NCBI GenBank assembly: GCA_027487685.1
Contig: JAIYDC010000065.1
Location: 1-35,566, forward strand
Direction of reading: 5' to 3'
DNA from: Pseudomonadota bacterium
GTDB taxonomy: Bacteria; Bdellovibrionota; Bacteriovoracia; Bacteriovoracales; Bacteriovoracaceae
Length of the DNA: 35,566 nt
A program made the translations under genes and the position numbers. This document shows positions 1-8,626 of the stretch, piece by piece. Position 1 is the first letter of the stretch. The number at the start of each line of letters is the position of its first letter. The notes beneath the pieces were generated by a model, which had not been told where the DNA came from, did not search any database, and was given only the letters and a program-made list of their open reading frames with translations.

Positions 1-38
1 CGAAGAGAAAATACGAGTAGGGAGAAAAATCCATACTC

Positions 39-1976
39 TTAGAGGTCATCTTGAATCGCACCATCCACTGGTGGGAAGTAGCGCTGTTTCTGACCGATAG
101 CGTGCCGCACTGCTACACCAGTTCCGAGTTCGTTCAAGTTCCAGACTGTCTCGGGAAGGTTCAGGCTCTGCCGAACGCGATCCATCGTTTGAGGGGCGAA
201 AGGATAAAGCATGATCATCAGATTTTTCAGAACATAGAAAGAACTATAGAGACCATCCTTGCGGCCCTGAAGGTCGGCGCGGTCGTCGTGGGGCTTGTGC
301 TGCACGAAGAGGCCATTGATGAGGCGAGCGTAGTTCTCGATTTGCCCTAGGAGGGTGAGGTACTCGGCCTTCTCCATATTCTTCACATAAAGCTGGACGA
401 TTTTAAGGGTCTCTTTCTCGACCTTCTCGAGAAGTTGCCCATCCGGCACCAAGCCATCAAACTTAGAATTGGCGGCAGCGATAGGCTTCTCGATGGCAGC
501 ATTCATGGGTCCGGCGAGGAACTTGTTGCGCTCTTTTAAGGTCTCGAAGTCAAAGTTCGACTGTTTCTCCGGGAGGCCTAGGGTTGAAAGATAGTAGCGT
601 ATCTGATCCGGGTCGTGGCCAAACTCTTCCAGCAGCTGGTCTCCACTGTAGAAGTTCCCACGTGACTTACTCATCTTCTCACCGTCGACCATCAGGTGGA
701 AAACGCTAAAGACATCCGTCAGCGCGAGCTCCCCAGCAACCGGCATGCGGTGGATCTCACTCTGCGTACCGAACCACATCGCCCCTTGCATGAGGACATA
801 GAAGTAGACGTTGTCCTGACCTAGGAACTGGTAGATACGAGCTTCGGGGTCTTTCCAGAAACGTTCAAACTCTTGTGGGTCCCGGCCCTTTTGCTTGAGC
901 GCAAGCTTGGTGAAGGAGATCGGCGCAATGAGCGAATCAGGCCAGACGTAGAGAGTCTTTCCCAATAGCTCGGGGTCGATCTCCGGGGGTACAGGGATTC
1001 CCCAAGTCACGTCCCGCGTGATCGACCGATGGGCCCAGCCGTCCAAGAGTTGGCACGGGATACCCTTCTCTTCAAGCAGCTTCAGCCCGACCGCGAAGTC
1101 GGTTTTGGTCTCGAACTGAACGACGACTTTTTTTCCGGGTGCATACCGACTTTTATGGGCGGGCAGAGTCGATCGGATTTCCTTAAAGAGAGGCTCATGC
1201 GTATTGTCGAACTGAAACGCAGGTCGGACGGTTTCAAAAACTTCGTTAAACACACCCTTGCGCCACTTGTTCTGCTTAGTCTTAATCCAATCGGTCAACT
1301 GGTCAGAGACTTTCCAGAGATCAAGCCACCAGTGAACCGTATCCCGAAGTTCTGGAGTTGCATCAGAAAGGCTGGACTTGGGATTGATCAGTTGCGCCGG
1401 ATCGTACTGGATGCCACAAACTTCACAGGAGTCGCTGTAGGCACTTTCGTTCGTGCATTGCGGATTCGGGCACTTCCCTGTGACGTTCCGGTCTTGAAGG
1501 AAGCGACCCAGTTTTGGATCGAACCACTGCTTAGAGGATTTCTTGACCAGCATTCCGTTTTTCCAGAGCTTTCGAAGAAAGTCCTGGCAGAGCTCTGCAT
1601 GCATCGGATAAAGGTCGGGTCGGGAGGTTCCGGAGAAGACATCAAAGGAAATTCCGTAGCGGTTAATCGTCTGCTTCTGCCGCTCATGGATGAGGTCGAT
1701 GAACTCGCGCACCGGAAGATTATTTTTGAGTGCGGCCACTTCTGACGTTGAGCCATGGTCATCATTGCCGCTGACGAAAAGAACGTTCTCATTTCCGATC
1801 AGCATCCGAAGGTAACGGGCGAGGATATCCGGCGGAACCATCGCTCCGGCCAGATGTCCTAGATGGAGTGGTCCATTGGCGTAAGGCATGCCCGCTGTCA
1901 CTACGGCGGATTTTGGCCGCGGGAGGCGTTCGAGGATTTCTTTGACAGTAGTAGGAGGTGTAAAGGGCTTATTCAT
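39..1976 (-). CDS. metG: Methionyl-tRNA synthetase
   Basis: This class I aminoacyl-tRNA synthetase charges tRNA-Met (including initiator) with methionine in the cytoplasm. The 645-residue product has the HIGH-type motif as HLGH (residues 38-41), the KMSKS motif exactly (434-438) and a Cys4 zinc knuckle (C169, C174, C184, C187). These mark the zinc-containing MetG type. The ITRDVTWGIPVP block (319-330) is the conserved region before the tRNA-binding helices. It ends after the anticodon-binding helical domain and has no C-terminal Arc1p/EMAP-type tRNA-binding domain. One oddity: about 60-70 extra residues (roughly 240-312) separate the usual end of the connective region from the ITRD block. It starts at ATG with no clear Shine-Dalgarno sequence, and a TACAAT hexamer lies only 7 bp upstream, so a very short leader is possible. 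The gene is transcribed away from the SbtA-family gene. Confidence 0.97.
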   Translation of the reverse strand: MNKPFTPPTTVKEILERLPRPKSAVVTAGMPYANGPLHLGHLAGAMVPPDILARYLRMLIGNENVLFVSGNDDHGSTSEVAALKNNLPVREFIDLIHERQKQTINRYGISFDVFSGTSRPDLYPMHAELCQDFLRKLWKNGMLVKKSSKQWFDPKLGRFLQDRNVTGKCPNPQCTNESAYSDSCEVCGIQYDPAQLINPKSSLSDATPELRDTVHWWLDLWKVSDQLTDWIKTKQNKWRKGVFNEVFETVRPAFQFDNTHEPLFKEIRSTLPAHKSRYAPGKKVVVQFETKTDFAVGLKLLEEKGIPCQLLDGWAHRSITRDVTWGIPVPPEIDPELLGKTLYVWPDSLIAPISFTKLALKQKGRDPQEFERFWKDPEARIYQFLGQDNVYFYVLMQGAMWFGTQSEIHRMPVAGELALTDVFSVFHLMVDGEKMSKSRGNFYSGDQLLEEFGHDPDQIRYYLSTLGLPEKQSNFDFETLKERNKFLAGPMNAAIEKPIAAANSKFDGLVPDGQLLEKVEKETLKIVQLYVKNMEKAEYLTLLGQIENYARLINGLFVQHKPHDDRADLQGRKDGLYSSFYVLKNLMIMLYPFAPQTMDRVRQSLNLPETVWNLNELGTGVAVRHAIGQKQRYFPPVDGAIQDDL

Positions 1977-1983
1977 AGGGATT

Positions 1984-1989
1984 ATTGTA
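1984..1989 (-). promoter_or_regulatory. Possible -10 box for metG
   Basis: On the minus strand this reads TACAAT, a 5/6 match to the sigma70 -10 consensus. It ends 7 bp before the metG ATG, which would put the transcript start at or next to the start codon. I see no convincing -35 box. It fits the lack of a Shine-Dalgarno sequence, but the call rests on one hexamer. Confidence 0.3.
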
Positions 1990-2088
1990 AAGGATCAGAA
2001 ACAGGGAAGACATGAAAATGTCGCGAGATCGCGCATTCAACAGTATGAAATTGCCCCAAAAAGAAGTATGTTTTCCCCTTTTCATAGC

Positions 2089-2150
2089 GCCAGACCACAA
2101 GCACTGATTCTTTCTTTGCTGCGATCTGGCAAATCATCATCCAGGTCTGG
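2089..2150 (+). promoter_or_regulatory. Leader with competing inverted repeats before the SbtA-family gene
   Basis: Three short segments can pair in alternative ways: GCCAGACC (2089-2096), GATCTGG (2123-2129, followed by C) and CCAGGTC overlapping GGTCTGG (2141-2150). The first can pair with the second (6 bp) or with GGTCTGG at 2144-2150 (7 bp). The second can pair with CCAGGTC at 2141-2147 (7 bp with one G-U). The last segment ends 8 bp before the ATG and merges with the weak ribosome site TGGGGAA, so pairing could hide or expose it. No known riboswitch class is recognised; the regulatory role is inferred. Confidence 0.3.
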
Positions 2151-2158
2151 GGAACATC

Positions 2159-3121
2159 ATGAATGTTGAACTTCTTCTAAGTACTCTGACAAACCCGACT
2201 CTCCTCTTCTTCCTTCTGGGGATTGTAGCAACAGCAATAAAAAGTGATCTTGAGATTCCGGCACCGTCCGCAAAATTTATTTCCCTGTACCTTCTCTTCT
2301 CTATTGGCTTCAAAGGCGGCCAGGAACTCGTCCACGGCGAGCTCACTCCGGAGATTTATCTTTCGCTTTTTTTTGGGCTTCTGATTGCTGCGGCAATTCC
2401 ACTCTACTCATTCTTTCTTCTGAAGAGGAAGCTTGGGGTCGTTAATGCCGGCGCCATCGCCGCAACTTACGGCTCGGTCAGTGCCGTGACCTTCGTGGCC
2501 GCCGCTGGCTTCCTCGAGGCCCAGGGAGTGACTTTCGGTGGCCACATGGTCGCTGTGATGGCGCTGATGGAAGTTCCCGCGATCGTCGTAGGTGTCCTCT
2601 TAATCAAGCTCTTTCAGAAACAGCGCCAGCGTCCCGAATCCATGGGAAGCATCATTAAGCACGCTTTCACCAATGGCAGCGTCGTCATGATTCTCGGAAG
2701 CCTCGTGATCGGAATCCTCTCGGACTCCAAGCAGGCCGAGGGCATCAAGCCTTTCACCACCGATATTTTCAAAGGCTTCCTGGCCATCTTTCTTTTAGAA
2801 ATGGGCATGCTCACGGCCAAACGAATCCGCGGGGCCTTCCACTACGGTGCCGTACCGTTTATTTTCGGTATCCTCGCTCCGATGGTTAACGGTTGCGCCG
2901 TAGCGTTCTTGAGCCAGTTCGTCACTTCGGATCCAGGGAACCGTTTTATGTTCTCCATCCTAGCAGCAAGTGCATCCTACATCGCTGTACCAGCGTCCTT
3001 GAAGCTCGCGGTTCCTGACGCCGATCCTGGTCTTTACGTGCCATTGGCGCTGGGGATCACTTTCCCCTTCAATATTACCATTGGTATGCCGCTCTACTTG
3101 CACCTCATCACCCAGTTTTAG
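2159..3121 (+). CDS. SbtA-family sodium-dependent bicarbonate permease
   Basis: A 320-residue integral inner-membrane protein with about ten hydrophobic segments in two inverted halves, the fold of the SbtA family (formerly DUF897). Family landmarks can be read directly: the first half has LEIPAPSAK and IGFKGG, then GSVSAVT (105-111) and MEVPAIV (137-143). The second half has FKGFLAIFLLEMGM and SYIAVPAS (273-280). In cyanobacteria SbtA imports bicarbonate with sodium. In heterotrophs the substrate is usually assumed to be bicarbonate, to supply carboxylases, but this is not proved. The cytosolic loop between halves is short (about residues 150-170), as in non-cyanobacterial members. No PII-like SbtB gene lies beside it. 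The start is the ATG at 2159 behind a weak TGGGGAA. An 8-T run lies at 2367-2374 in the gene. Confidence 0.88.
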   Translation: MNVELLLSTLTNPTLLFFLLGIVATAIKSDLEIPAPSAKFISLYLLFSIGFKGGQELVHGELTPEIYLSLFFGLLIAAAIPLYSFFLLKRKLGVVNAGAIAATYGSVSAVTFVAAAGFLEAQGVTFGGHMVAVMALMEVPAIVVGVLLIKLFQKQRQRPESMGSIIKHAFTNGSVVMILGSLVIGILSDSKQAEGIKPFTTDIFKGFLAIFLLEMGMLTAKRIRGAFHYGAVPFIFGILAPMVNGCAVAFLSQFVTSDPGNRFMFSILAASASYIAVPASLKLAVPDADPGLYVPLALGITFPFNITIGMPLYLHLITQF

Positions 3122-3281
3122 GCCACTGCTCCACCCTGAGACGTATTCTTAAGAACATAAATAGCGGCGTCATTATCGGGATAAGGAACTCCCGACAGAG
3201 TAAAACACTCCAGCTTAACATGAGTCATTATCCGTGCGGAAAAGACGATAAGAAACTTTGAATCGTTCACCCAGGATTCGT
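3122..3281 (+). other. Intergenic region before the GLUG-like lipoprotein
   Basis: This 160-bp gap follows the permease gene. It holds a 10-bp palindrome TTCTTAAGAA near 3147-3156 and an inverted repeat TCGGGA-8 nt-TCCCGA at 3176-3195. The latter lacks a following T-run, so it is not a convincing intrinsic terminator. No small ORF with a ribosome site and no RNA gene is evident. Confidence 0.4.
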
Positions 3282-6200
3282 ATGTTAAAGACCACTAACC
3301 TCCTTCTTCTGTTTCTGGCACTGGCGACCGTAGCTTGTAGCAAGAAATCCTCAGATGTCCGACTAGAAGTAAGCCACAATTTTGTTTTTGGTAGCGCTGG
3401 GACGTCGGAGCTTGCGAAAGGCGGCCTAATGGTCTGGGGAACGAGTTCGACCGGGGCCGCCTTCGGTCGAGTCGTCGGTGACGGCTCAGCGGTCAATCTC
3501 CAGTTACAGTCTGGAAGCTGGACATTCTTCGCAATGGCCTGGGATGGAACAAAAAACTATTTCAACACGACACTCTCTCCAGGGGACCGCGACGTCTTTG
3601 GTGGCATCGTCCGCTGCGGAAGAAGTGCGCCGACCCAGATCGAGGGCGAGAGAGCAACGGTCAACCTTACCCTGACGGATGTCGGTTGCGGAGATCAAGC
3701 CTTCAAAGGGACCGCGGCCTTTACTCCCGGAACTCTCCGTCCCTTCCGTCCTGTTTTCTGCAACAGCGTTACCAACGTCACGGACGCGACGAAAGTCTGC
3801 GCCGATACGATCGGAGAGCCTAGAAAGGTTGCCGAACGAGCGCCCATAGGGAGCTTTCGGATCGTCCTAAAAAACTTTTTCACGACGGGAGGCCCGAGAG
3901 TCCCAGGCCCCGACGGACTCAGGGGTGAATGTGTGCCCTTTTTTGGCCACGCCGATGGCGGAGTTGAAGCAGATCCCTATTACGGCCTATCCAAAAGGAC
4001 TGTTCCAAATCTCCCTGCAGGTGGCCCCGGTCTGCCTTTTTTTACAGAGATCGAAATGTTTCCTGGAAATGGGGACTGTAATGCCGCTGGCATCAATGCC
4101 CGAGCACCGATACTTAAGGCTTTTCCGGATGGCATCGCCAACAATACATTCAACAGTAAGAACTTCGTCACGGCGGCCGAAAACCGTCACTACCTCACCG
4201 TGCCACCGACGACAGTCTGCGCCGGGCGAGAGGATCCCTCTCCCGATGGTGCAGCCTTCGCCGCTGGGGACGGAAGCGTTGACCGACCTTACGCCATCTG
4301 TAACGTCACCCAGTGGAATGCGATTAGCGACCTGACGAAGGCATACAAGCTCCAGGCCAATTTGAACTTCAACCCTTTCTCTAAGGGGATAGGGATGGGG
4401 ATGCCCACAAGTCACCCGCTTTATCATTGCCTCGACTTCGGCACGAACTTCGTTCCTCTGGGCGCTATTGCCAGCTGCGCCGGTCCCGAAAGCGATCTCG
4501 TATGGAACACCTCAACACCCTTCACCGGATTCCTAGAAGGCGGTAGCTTTACCCTTAAAGGACTGCGCTTTCGTAATGACGTGGCCAACGACGTGGGTCT
4601 CTTTTCACAAATCGCCGGGAACGCTCGCATCCAGAACTTAAAACTCGACTCGTTGGAACTCGAAGGTAAAAGCTTCGTTGGGGGTCTGGCGGGATCAATT
4701 GCAGGGACGTCCACGCCGCCAGCTATTGTTAAGGTAGATAACATTCAAATCATCAACAGCGAGGTACGGGCCCGGCAGGTCTCAGGTAATTCGAAGGCTG
4801 GAGGCCTGGCAGGATCCATCGCCTACGCTACCGTCGGCAACATCTGGATTGATCGCTCTCGGCTTAAGGCCGATGGGAAATATGTAGGTGGGATTGCAGG
4901 TGACGCTACAAACTCGACAGTAAGAAATATCTCCGCTGACATGGAAATCAGAGCGGATTTTCAGGGAGTTCAAAAGATCGGTGGTATTTTTGGGCTGACA
5001 AGTTCGACATCAATCGATAACGCGAAATTTGAAGGGTCAATCACTGCCACAGGGGACATGATCGGCGGAATTATCGGTGTGGCCAACACTGGTACCCAGG
5101 CGAGGAATGTCTATTCAATCGCCTTTATCAGAAACTCTAGTACTGGCAGTAACCTCAAGACCGGCGGCCTCTTCGGATTCTGGAATAGCACGGCCAATGT
5201 CGGCCCGGGGTACTCTCTCTCCTATCTGTCGTCTCCCTGTATGACTGGCTGCCAGCTAGGGGCGATAGTTGGGATGACAAATCCCGCGACTTGGACTCTT
5301 GTGACAAGCGGCAAACTCTATAAGTTAAGCGCAACAGAGACTGGAGAAAACTCCGGGGGGACGTTCGGCAGTCAAGAGATGGTTCTCACTCTCGACCAAT
5401 TTAAAGCTCCGGCCACCTCCATTGGAGGAAACTTCCCAAACACCGGCATCAACGATTGGGAGTACAAAACCAGCGTCTACCCGCGGCTGGACTTCGAAAA
5501 CCACGTCTGCACCGGAAGCTCCGTGCAGACTAGCGTAGCGACCCAACTCACGGCGAAACGTATCTGTAACGACAACGAATACTTAGCTATGGAAAGTGAC
5601 ACCGGAACCTTCTTTAAACTTGCCGCGAACATCCGTTTACCGAACCCCACCAGCGCTGCGACTAGAATCGCAACCTTCAGTAAACAACTAGACGGCGATC
5701 ACTTCGCCCTTATTGGTGGCATAGGACAGGACGTAGGCCACATCGGCACGAACAACGGCACTCTAAAAAACCTCAGGCTCCTGGGGCTGACCAGAAACGA
5801 TACAACCGCTGGAACGGAGACGAATCCAGGCGCCGTCTTCGTTGCTATCAATAACGGAAATTTGGAAGACATCACCGCTGATCTCTACGGAAACTTCCAC
5901 AGCTACGCTGGTCTCCTCGTTGGGAAAAATGCAGTAAACCTAGGTAAGATAAGAAACGTCGAGGTCCAGGGGGCACTGGCCGCCGGTGGTTCCGTCGCCC
6001 CAATCGCTTACCTCAACGAGGGCCTCATTGAAGGCTCAATCTCGTCCACAGAAATGCGAAGCAACACAGCGACAGGCTCCATCTACGCAGGCTTTGTGGT
6101 CAAGAACCAAGGGACAATCATTCGCTCGAACTCCAAGTCTCGGCTTCACGACAGCGCCACACAAACAGCTAGCGAAGTTTCGATGCTGGTCTACAACAAC

Positions 6201-6977
6201 GAGGGGATCATCCAAGACGTCTCCGTCTCGGATGAGTCCTACTACAGTATTCACGGGACCAATGCTTATTACTTTTATAAGACTAATACTACTGGTTTGG
6301 GAAGAATCGACCGCCTCACAAATTTTGGCTCGATCTTCCGCAATCCCGCCAATTATACGACTGCCATTACGACTTTTCCAACTGACAACGGTGCCTCTGA
6401 GGGAACAATCGGAGTCCTCCTCCGGCAGGGCGGAAGATCCGGCATAAGACTCTTAGACCGTCAGCCGTTCACTTGTACCAATGCAGACGATAATGAGCTT
6501 GAGATTCCAAGCTGGAGTTCGATACCGGATTTCGCTAACTGGGACAGTGCACTCGGCTTAGGGGGGGCCTATAACGGTTTTAGCCCTAATGCTAAGCGCC
6601 TCGTCGTCGACGCGGAATTAAACTCCGGAATCCGCTTCATTCAGCAAGTTATCAACTTCGACTCAATTGCAAAGAAATTTAGCATTCCTTCGGAAGACTG
6701 CCCCGACTCCAAAACAGGAAAGGTCTCTCTCTACTGGACGAATGATATCCCAGTCGGTTCTTCAGGTGTTGCGGCCGCCGGCGTTCTTCTTCCCCAGGAC
6801 TCATTATCCGCAAGTAACGCCGGAGAAGAATGGTACTACAACACCTACATCTTGCCCAATGACGATAGCGAGGTACTCGCCTACTACGCTTACTACTTAG
6901 GCATAACTTCCACGGCCGTGACTCCAAGACTGTGGGAATATAATGACGAAGGTCTAGAACTCTTCGAAATGAAGTAG
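3282..6977 (+). CDS. Large surface lipoprotein with GLUG-like repeats
   Basis: The ATG at 3282 has AGGA five bases upstream and gives a 19-residue lipoprotein signal ending in ATVAC. A TTG at 3258 in the same frame lacks a ribosome site and would only add eight polar residues. The mature protein (about 1213 residues) should be lipidated at that Cys and exported. After an N-terminal beta-rich region comes a stretch (about 4677-5190) with six G-G-(L/I)-(A/F/I)-G motifs, such as VGGLAG, AGGLAG, VGGIAG and IGGIFG, spaced 84-121 bp apart. These resemble GLUG repeats, which form beta-helices in secreted adhesin-like proteins. A second series around 5840-6320 shows N-x-G-x-I repeats of a similar kind. 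Many Cys suggest disulphides outside the cytoplasm. The function is unknown; surface binding is an inference. A 7-G run lies at 6561-6567. The receiver gene follows after 63 bp but is probably independent. Confidence 0.85.
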   Translation: MLKTTNLLLLFLALATVACSKKSSDVRLEVSHNFVFGSAGTSELAKGGLMVWGTSSTGAAFGRVVGDGSAVNLQLQSGSWTFFAMAWDGTKNYFNTTLSPGDRDVFGGIVRCGRSAPTQIEGERATVNLTLTDVGCGDQAFKGTAAFTPGTLRPFRPVFCNSVTNVTDATKVCADTIGEPRKVAERAPIGSFRIVLKNFFTTGGPRVPGPDGLRGECVPFFGHADGGVEADPYYGLSKRTVPNLPAGGPGLPFFTEIEMFPGNGDCNAAGINARAPILKAFPDGIANNTFNSKNFVTAAENRHYLTVPPTTVCAGREDPSPDGAAFAAGDGSVDRPYAICNVTQWNAISDLTKAYKLQANLNFNPFSKGIGMGMPTSHPLYHCLDFGTNFVPLGAIASCAGPESDLVWNTSTPFTGFLEGGSFTLKGLRFRNDVANDVGLFSQIAGNARIQNLKLDSLELEGKSFVGGLAGSIAGTSTPPAIVKVDNIQIINSEVRARQVSGNSKAGGLAGSIAYATVGNIWIDRSRLKADGKYVGGIAGDATNSTVRNISADMEIRADFQGVQKIGGIFGLTSSTSIDNAKFEGSITATGDMIGGIIGVANTGTQARNVYSIAFIRNSSTGSNLKTGGLFGFWNSTANVGPGYSLSYLSSPCMTGCQLGAIVGMTNPATWTLVTSGKLYKLSATETGENSGGTFGSQEMVLTLDQFKAPATSIGGNFPNTGINDWEYKTSVYPRLDFENHVCTGSSVQTSVATQLTAKRICNDNEYLAMESDTGTFFKLAANIRLPNPTSAATRIATFSKQLDGDHFALIGGIGQDVGHIGTNNGTLKNLRLLGLTRNDTTAGTETNPGAVFVAINNGNLEDITADLYGNFHSYAGLLVGKNAVNLGKIRNVEVQGALAAGGSVAPIAYLNEGLIEGSISSTEMRSNTATGSIYAGFVVKNQGTIIRSNSKSRLHDSATQTASEVSMLVYNNEGIIQDVSVSDESYYSIHGTNAYYFYKTNTTGLGRIDRLTNFGSIFRNPANYTTAITTFPTDNGASEGTIGVLLRQGGRSGIRLLDRQPFTCTNADDNELEIPSWSSIPDFANWDSALGLGGAYNGFSPNAKRLVVDAELNSGIRFIQQVINFDSIAKKFSIPSEDCPDSKTGKVSLYWTNDIPVGSSGVAAAGVLLPQDSLSASNAGEEWYYNTYILPNDDSEVLAYYAYYLGITSTAVTPRLWEYNDEGLELFEMK

Positions 6978-7040
6978 GTCGTGCTACCAGCAGAAGCTTG
7001 TCTTTACCTAATGAACCTGTATGTGACAGAATAGGATTCA

Positions 7041-7439
7041 ATGAATAATGCCCTCCCCCCTTCCGACTACATTCTCATCGTCGATGACGAAGCTGACATC
7101 ATAGCTCTGCACGAAATTGTCGTTCGAGTTTTCTTCTCCGGTACAATTGTTACAGCAGAATCGGGCAAGGAAGCGTTGGATAAGATTCAAATGCTCGGAG
7201 ATCCGATGATCATTATTTCGGACCACAAGATGCCTAACGGTGATGGTCTTTTTCTGTTCGAATCTTTAAAAGTTCAGGGGAGTAGAGGTCATTTCATCCT
7301 CTGCACTGCTACCCCTTGTGCCGAGGTCAAGGCCATTTACTCAGAGTGCGTCACGGTCATCGAGAAGCCTCGGACGGCGCCTGAACTTGCAAAGCTTATT
7401 CCCGTTCTCCTCGCTCAGTCGAATGCCAAAAAAAGCTGA
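7041..7439 (+). CDS. Single-domain response regulator (receiver protein 1)
   Basis: A 132-residue stand-alone REC domain with no output domain. The phospho-acceptor pocket is complete: D15, D16, E17, acceptor D61 in SDHKMP, T89 and K109 in EKP. Such proteins act by protein-protein contact, as in CheY and Spo0F. The start ATG has AGGA about five bases upstream. It is the first of a tandem pair; a hand alignment with the next gene gives about 50 identities over some 116 positions, including I-S/T-DH-x-MP-x-GDG and FILCT, so the pair arose by duplication. Only 24 bp separate the two, so they are probably one operon. The likely kinase is the PAS-PAS histidine kinase encoded convergently at 8623-10032, though this pairing rests on proximity. 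Confidence 0.93.
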   Translation: MNNALPPSDYILIVDDEADIIALHEIVVRVFFSGTIVTAESGKEALDKIQMLGDPMIIISDHKMPNGDGLFLFESLKVQGSRGHFILCTATPCAEVKAIYSECVTVIEKPRTAPELAKLIPVLLAQSNAKKS

Positions 7440-7463
7440 TCAACATTAAACGGAGAAAACACC

Positions 7464-7835
7464 TTGAGTGACCTTAGTTATATCCTTCTTATAGACGACG
7501 AAGAAGATATTCTCGAGCTCCACGAAGCCGTCATCAGGCGCTATTTCAAAGGCCGCATTGAACTCTGCTCCTCCGGACGCAAGGCCATGATCCGAGTCGA
7601 AGAGCTCGGTGATCCATCAATCGTAGTGACTGACCACACGATGCCTGACGGCGATGGTCACTTCGTCTACGAGGAACTGATAAAGCTCCAAAGCAAAAGC
7701 CGCTTCATTTTGTGTACTGGAACTGCACCCGAAACTTTATTACCTCTCTTCCCGAGTGCCGTCGCTATCCTTGAGAAGCCCAACACCCTGCGAGGACTCG
7801 AAGGGGTGATTCCAAAGCTCCTTCCCGAAATTTAA
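7464..7835 (+). CDS. Single-domain response regulator (receiver protein 2)
   Basis: A 123-residue REC domain, paralogous to its upstream neighbour. It starts at TTG (7464) with GGAG eight bases upstream. Active-site residues are D11, D12, E13, acceptor D57 in TDHTMP, T85 and K105. There is no DNA-binding or enzymatic output domain. Residues that usually set partner choice (alpha1, alpha4 and the loop after the Thr) differ from receiver 1, so the two may talk to different partners or form a relay. The TAA stop overlaps the stop codon of the convergent hydrolase within a shared TTAA, leaving no room for a terminator between the two units. Confidence 0.92.
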   Translation: MSDLSYILLIDDEEDILELHEAVIRRYFKGRIELCSSGRKAMIRVEELGDPSIVVTDHTMPDGDGHFVYEELIKLQSKSRFILCTGTAPETLLPLFPSAVAILEKPNTLRGLEGVIPKLLPEI

Positions 7836-8626
7836 GCTCTCAGTGGCAGGTGGGCCCGGAGGACTTCGACAAACTCAGTTGGTGCCGTAAGGTGCGGGCA
7901 GTGACCGTTGGACGCCAATTTAACAAAGTGACTTCCCTTAATCTGGCGATGGACATAATCGCCTACAACTTCCGGGGCTATGACATCGTCTTTACACTGA
8001 AGGATAAGAGTTGGAAGATCTAGCTTAGGAAGTTCACTTCGGGAATCGGATGTGAAGGTCACGCGAGCGAAGTGCTTAGCAATGTCCGGACGGATTTGAC
8101 AAAAGCTAGTCGCGATCATCTTACCCTGCTGGGGATCGTTTCCGGTGAGGACGGGGGCAATGGCCTCTGCCCATCCAGCGTAATTGGACTCGAGGGAGCG
8201 GATCAACCCTTCGATGGCCTCACTCGTGAATCCTCCCACATAATCGCCGGAGTTAACATAGCACGGAGAGGGTGTGACAAGAATGAGTGCCTTAAAGAGG
8301 TCAGGACGTTTGACCGCAGCGCTAACACCGATCATCGCACTGACCGAATGGCCGACGAAAGTCACTGGACCGATGCCAAGGTCCTCAATAACCTCAATCA
8401 CGTCGTCAGCATAGCCGGCAAGACTGCCGTACTTTCCCTTATCGTAATAGGCCGCCTCTGATGCACCAGAGCCCATGTGATCAAAGAGCACCAGACGGTG
8501 AGTCTTCTCCAGCTCGGGGCTGACCAGACGCCACATCTCCTGACTGCAACCGTAACCATGGGAGAGCATCAAGACCTCGTCTCCGGATCCAAGGAGGTTG
8601 ACGTTATTTCGCTTGATGATGTTCAT
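7832..8626 (-). CDS. RsbQ-like alpha/beta hydrolase
   Basis: A 264-residue single-domain alpha/beta hydrolase of the RsbQ/KAI2/D14 clade. The oxyanion region reads SHGYGCSQEMW (22-32). The nucleophile elbow is GHSVS with S94, the acid is D213 or D214 in CKDDVIAP, and the His is H242 in NGHCPH. Blocks TPSPCYVN, NYAGWA and LQCKDD are hallmarks of Bacillus RsbQ, which is needed with the PAS phosphatase RsbP to signal energy stress. Related hydrolases are known to work with PAS domains joined to other outputs. Here the ATG overlaps the stop of the PAS kinase gene (ATGA), so the two are translationally coupled. The likely role is to make or deliver a small ligand to the kinase PAS domain; the ligand is unknown. 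An ordinary esterase is less likely given this clade and context. Confidence 0.92.
   Translation of the reverse strand: MNIIKRNNVNLLGSGDEVLMLSHGYGCSQEMWRLVSPELEKTHRLVLFDHMGSGASEAAYYDKGKYGSLAGYADDVIEVIEDLGIGPVTFVGHSVSAMIGVSAAVKRPDLFKALILVTPSPCYVNSGDYVGGFTSEAIEGLIRSLESNYAGWAEAIAPVLTGNDPQQGKMIATSFCQIRPDIAKHFARVTFTSDSRSELPKLDLPTLILQCKDDVIAPEVVGDYVHRQIKGSHFVKLASNGHCPHLTAPTEFVEVLRAHLPLRA

Noticed and set aside
1029-1745. 238-codon plus-strand frame antisense to metG
   Set aside because: It translates to no recognisable protein and lies wholly within the conserved synthetase gene.
3176-3195. Inverted repeat TCGGGA / TCCCGA after the permease gene as a terminator
   Set aside because: Only six base pairs with no T-run on either side.
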